A DNA stretch of 64,000 nucleotides, taken from positions 453,708 through 517,707 of the forward strand of contig NZ_JACHEE010000001.1 in NCBI RefSeq assembly GCF_014207375.1, read 5' to 3'. The DNA comes from Arthrobacter sp. AZCC_0090 (GTDB lineage: Bacteria > Actinomycetota > Actinomycetes > Actinomycetales > Micrococcaceae). Positions 63,277-64,000 of the stretch are shown in pieces. Position numbers and translations under genes: made by a program. A model generated the notes under the pieces. It ran no database searches. It worked only from the letters and a program-made list of their open reading frames with translations, and was not told the DNA's origin. Position 1 is the first letter of the stretch. Each line of letters opens with the position of its first letter.

Positions 63277-64000
63277 GAATACATCGGCGCCATACTGCAG
63301 GAAGGCTGGAGATCCAAAGTGGTCATTCGGCTATCGGCCAATCTTCGCGAGCGCTTTCCCGAGGCTCGGGGTTTCTCGCCCCGCAACCTGCGCTACATGA
63401 AGGCATTTGCTGCCGCGTGGCCGGACATCTCAATGTTGCAGACGGCGTCTGCAACATTGAGGCAGAGCCACCATGTGCTGCTGCAGGAAAAGCTCAATGA
63501 CCCGGGGACCAGGCTGTGGTACATGGCTGCCGCCGTCGAAGAAGGTTGGTCCCACAACGTCCTGGTCTACCAGATCGACACCCGGCTGCACGAACGTCCC
63601 GGCAAGGCGATAAGCAACTTCCGGGCGACCTTGCCGCCGTCGGATTCAGATCTTGCGCAGCAGTCTTTCAAGGACCCGTATGTCTTCGACTTTGTCGCCA
63701 TGACGGGCAAACGGAACGAGCGCGAGCTCGAAGGCCAGCTGGTCCTGCACGTTGAAAAGTTCCTGCTGGAACTCGGCCAGGGCTTCGCCTTCGTGGGCCG
63801 GCAGGTCCGGCTAACCATCGGCGAGGACGAGTTCTTTGCGGATCTGCTGTTTTACAACTTCAAACTGCGCTGCTTCGTGGTGGTAGAACTCAAGGCCACA
63901 GCGTTCAAGCCCGAACCTTGGCCAAATCAATATGTACATGTCTGCCGTGGACGATCTTCTGGCCCACGCGGAGGACAAGCCGACCATCGGCTTGCTGCTC
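63277..64000 (+). pseudogene. Partial YhcG (DUF1016) family nuclease gene, frameshifted
   Basis: The reading frame encodes a YhcG/DUF1016 PDDEXK nuclease from about its IGAIL...EGW segment through GFSPRNLRYMKAFAAAWPD, RLWYMAAAVEEGWSHNVLV and LAQQSFKDPYVFDF. The active site lies in FADLLFYNFKLRCFVVVELK. The 5' end is missing. The usual LPWxH reads LRQSHH. At 63917-63921 the frame shifts: a second frame continues GQINMYMSAVDDLLAHAEDK. The gene runs off the window end. Confidence 0.75.
63430..63460. repeat. Perfect 31-base palindrome in the YhcG gene
   Basis: Fifteen-base arms (63430-63444 and 63446-63460) are exact reverse complements about a single G. The segment codes for the MLQTASATL region, where the LPW motif should follow. 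The earlier YhcG remnant has a shorter version: CAATGTTGC and GCAACATTG around 11 bases at 44850-44878. Confidence 0.85.

Noticed and set aside
63430..63460. Palindrome as the terminal repeat of a mobile element
   Set aside because: No transposase, target duplication or second copy at this length is visible, and it lies inside coding sequence.
1..64000. tRNA genes or CRISPR arrays
   Set aside because: I found no cloverleaf-like segments or regularly spaced repeats when reading both strands.

Overview
The window looks like a chromosomal segment of a GC-rich actinobacterium of the Micrococcaceae (Arthrobacter, Paenarthrobacter or Pseudarthrobacter type). The evidence is mycothiol-based chemistry (a mycothiol-dependent formaldehyde dehydrogenase and a mycoredoxin), frequent GTG/TTG starts with ATGA or GTGA overlaps, an actinobacterial four-domain ribosomal protein S1, an EF-G2 paralogue, and a DUF222/HNH gene. 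I saw no tRNA, rRNA, CRISPR array, prophage or intact insertion sequence.

Layout. 0.2-12.2 kb: rpsA, a lipoprotein deacetylase, an Eis-like acetyltransferase, polA, a hotdog thioesterase, a DHFR-like reductase, a membrane/lipoprotein pair, and pit with a small membrane partner and a possible PhoP box. 12.3-15.4 kb: a tryptophan-to-kynurenine operon (TDO, kynureninase, PaaX-type regulator) with a promoter that implies a leaderless transcript. 15.5-19.8 kb: a LolA/RseB-like exported protein with an ABC transporter pair, then YciO and an alpha/beta hydrolase. 19.8-25.6 kb (minus): EF-G2, a membrane protein with HELGH, and HrpB helicase. 25.7-31.5 kb: small proteins, a slipin, a DUF6153/DUF305 pair, a frameshifted PHP metallohydrolase and a zinc alcohol dehydrogenase. 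31.6-37.5 kb: TMEM175 channel, GNAT, thioredoxin reductase, MntH, an APC permease and a VOC protein. 37.6-44.8 kb: a redox and one-carbon block with mycoredoxin (behind a sigma-R-like promoter), MscR, an MBL hydrolase, convergent FdhF/YdeP oxidoreductase, a lipoate-ligase-like protein, a thioesterase, a VTT/DedA-like protein and DUF1918. 45-49.3 kb: a deacetylase with SLH repeats, an AlkD-like protein, a frameshifted dienelactone hydrolase and RNase Z. 49.5-54.3 kb: a large hybrid histidine kinase, an empty stretch and a lipoprotein. 54.6-61.5 kb: an operon of two CusA-like RND pumps flanking a lipoprotein that contains only an adaptor's membrane-proximal domain. 61.5-64 kb: a decayed DUF222/HNH gene, a hypothetical and a partial YhcG (DUF1016) nuclease gene.

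How genes work together. MscR, the MBL hydrolase and FdhF form a plausible formaldehyde to S-formylmycothiol to formate to CO2 route. TDO and kynureninase sit with a likely regulator. The two RND pumps and mini-adaptor may form one heteromeric efflux assembly, because the first pump lacks signature residues that the second keeps. This is the most novel-looking system here.

Four or five genes carry frameshifts (PHP hydrolase, dienelactone hydrolase, HNH gene, two YhcG-type loci). Some are clean one-base indels with active sites intact, so sequencing error must be excluded; the HNH gene and the first YhcG remnant look truly decayed.
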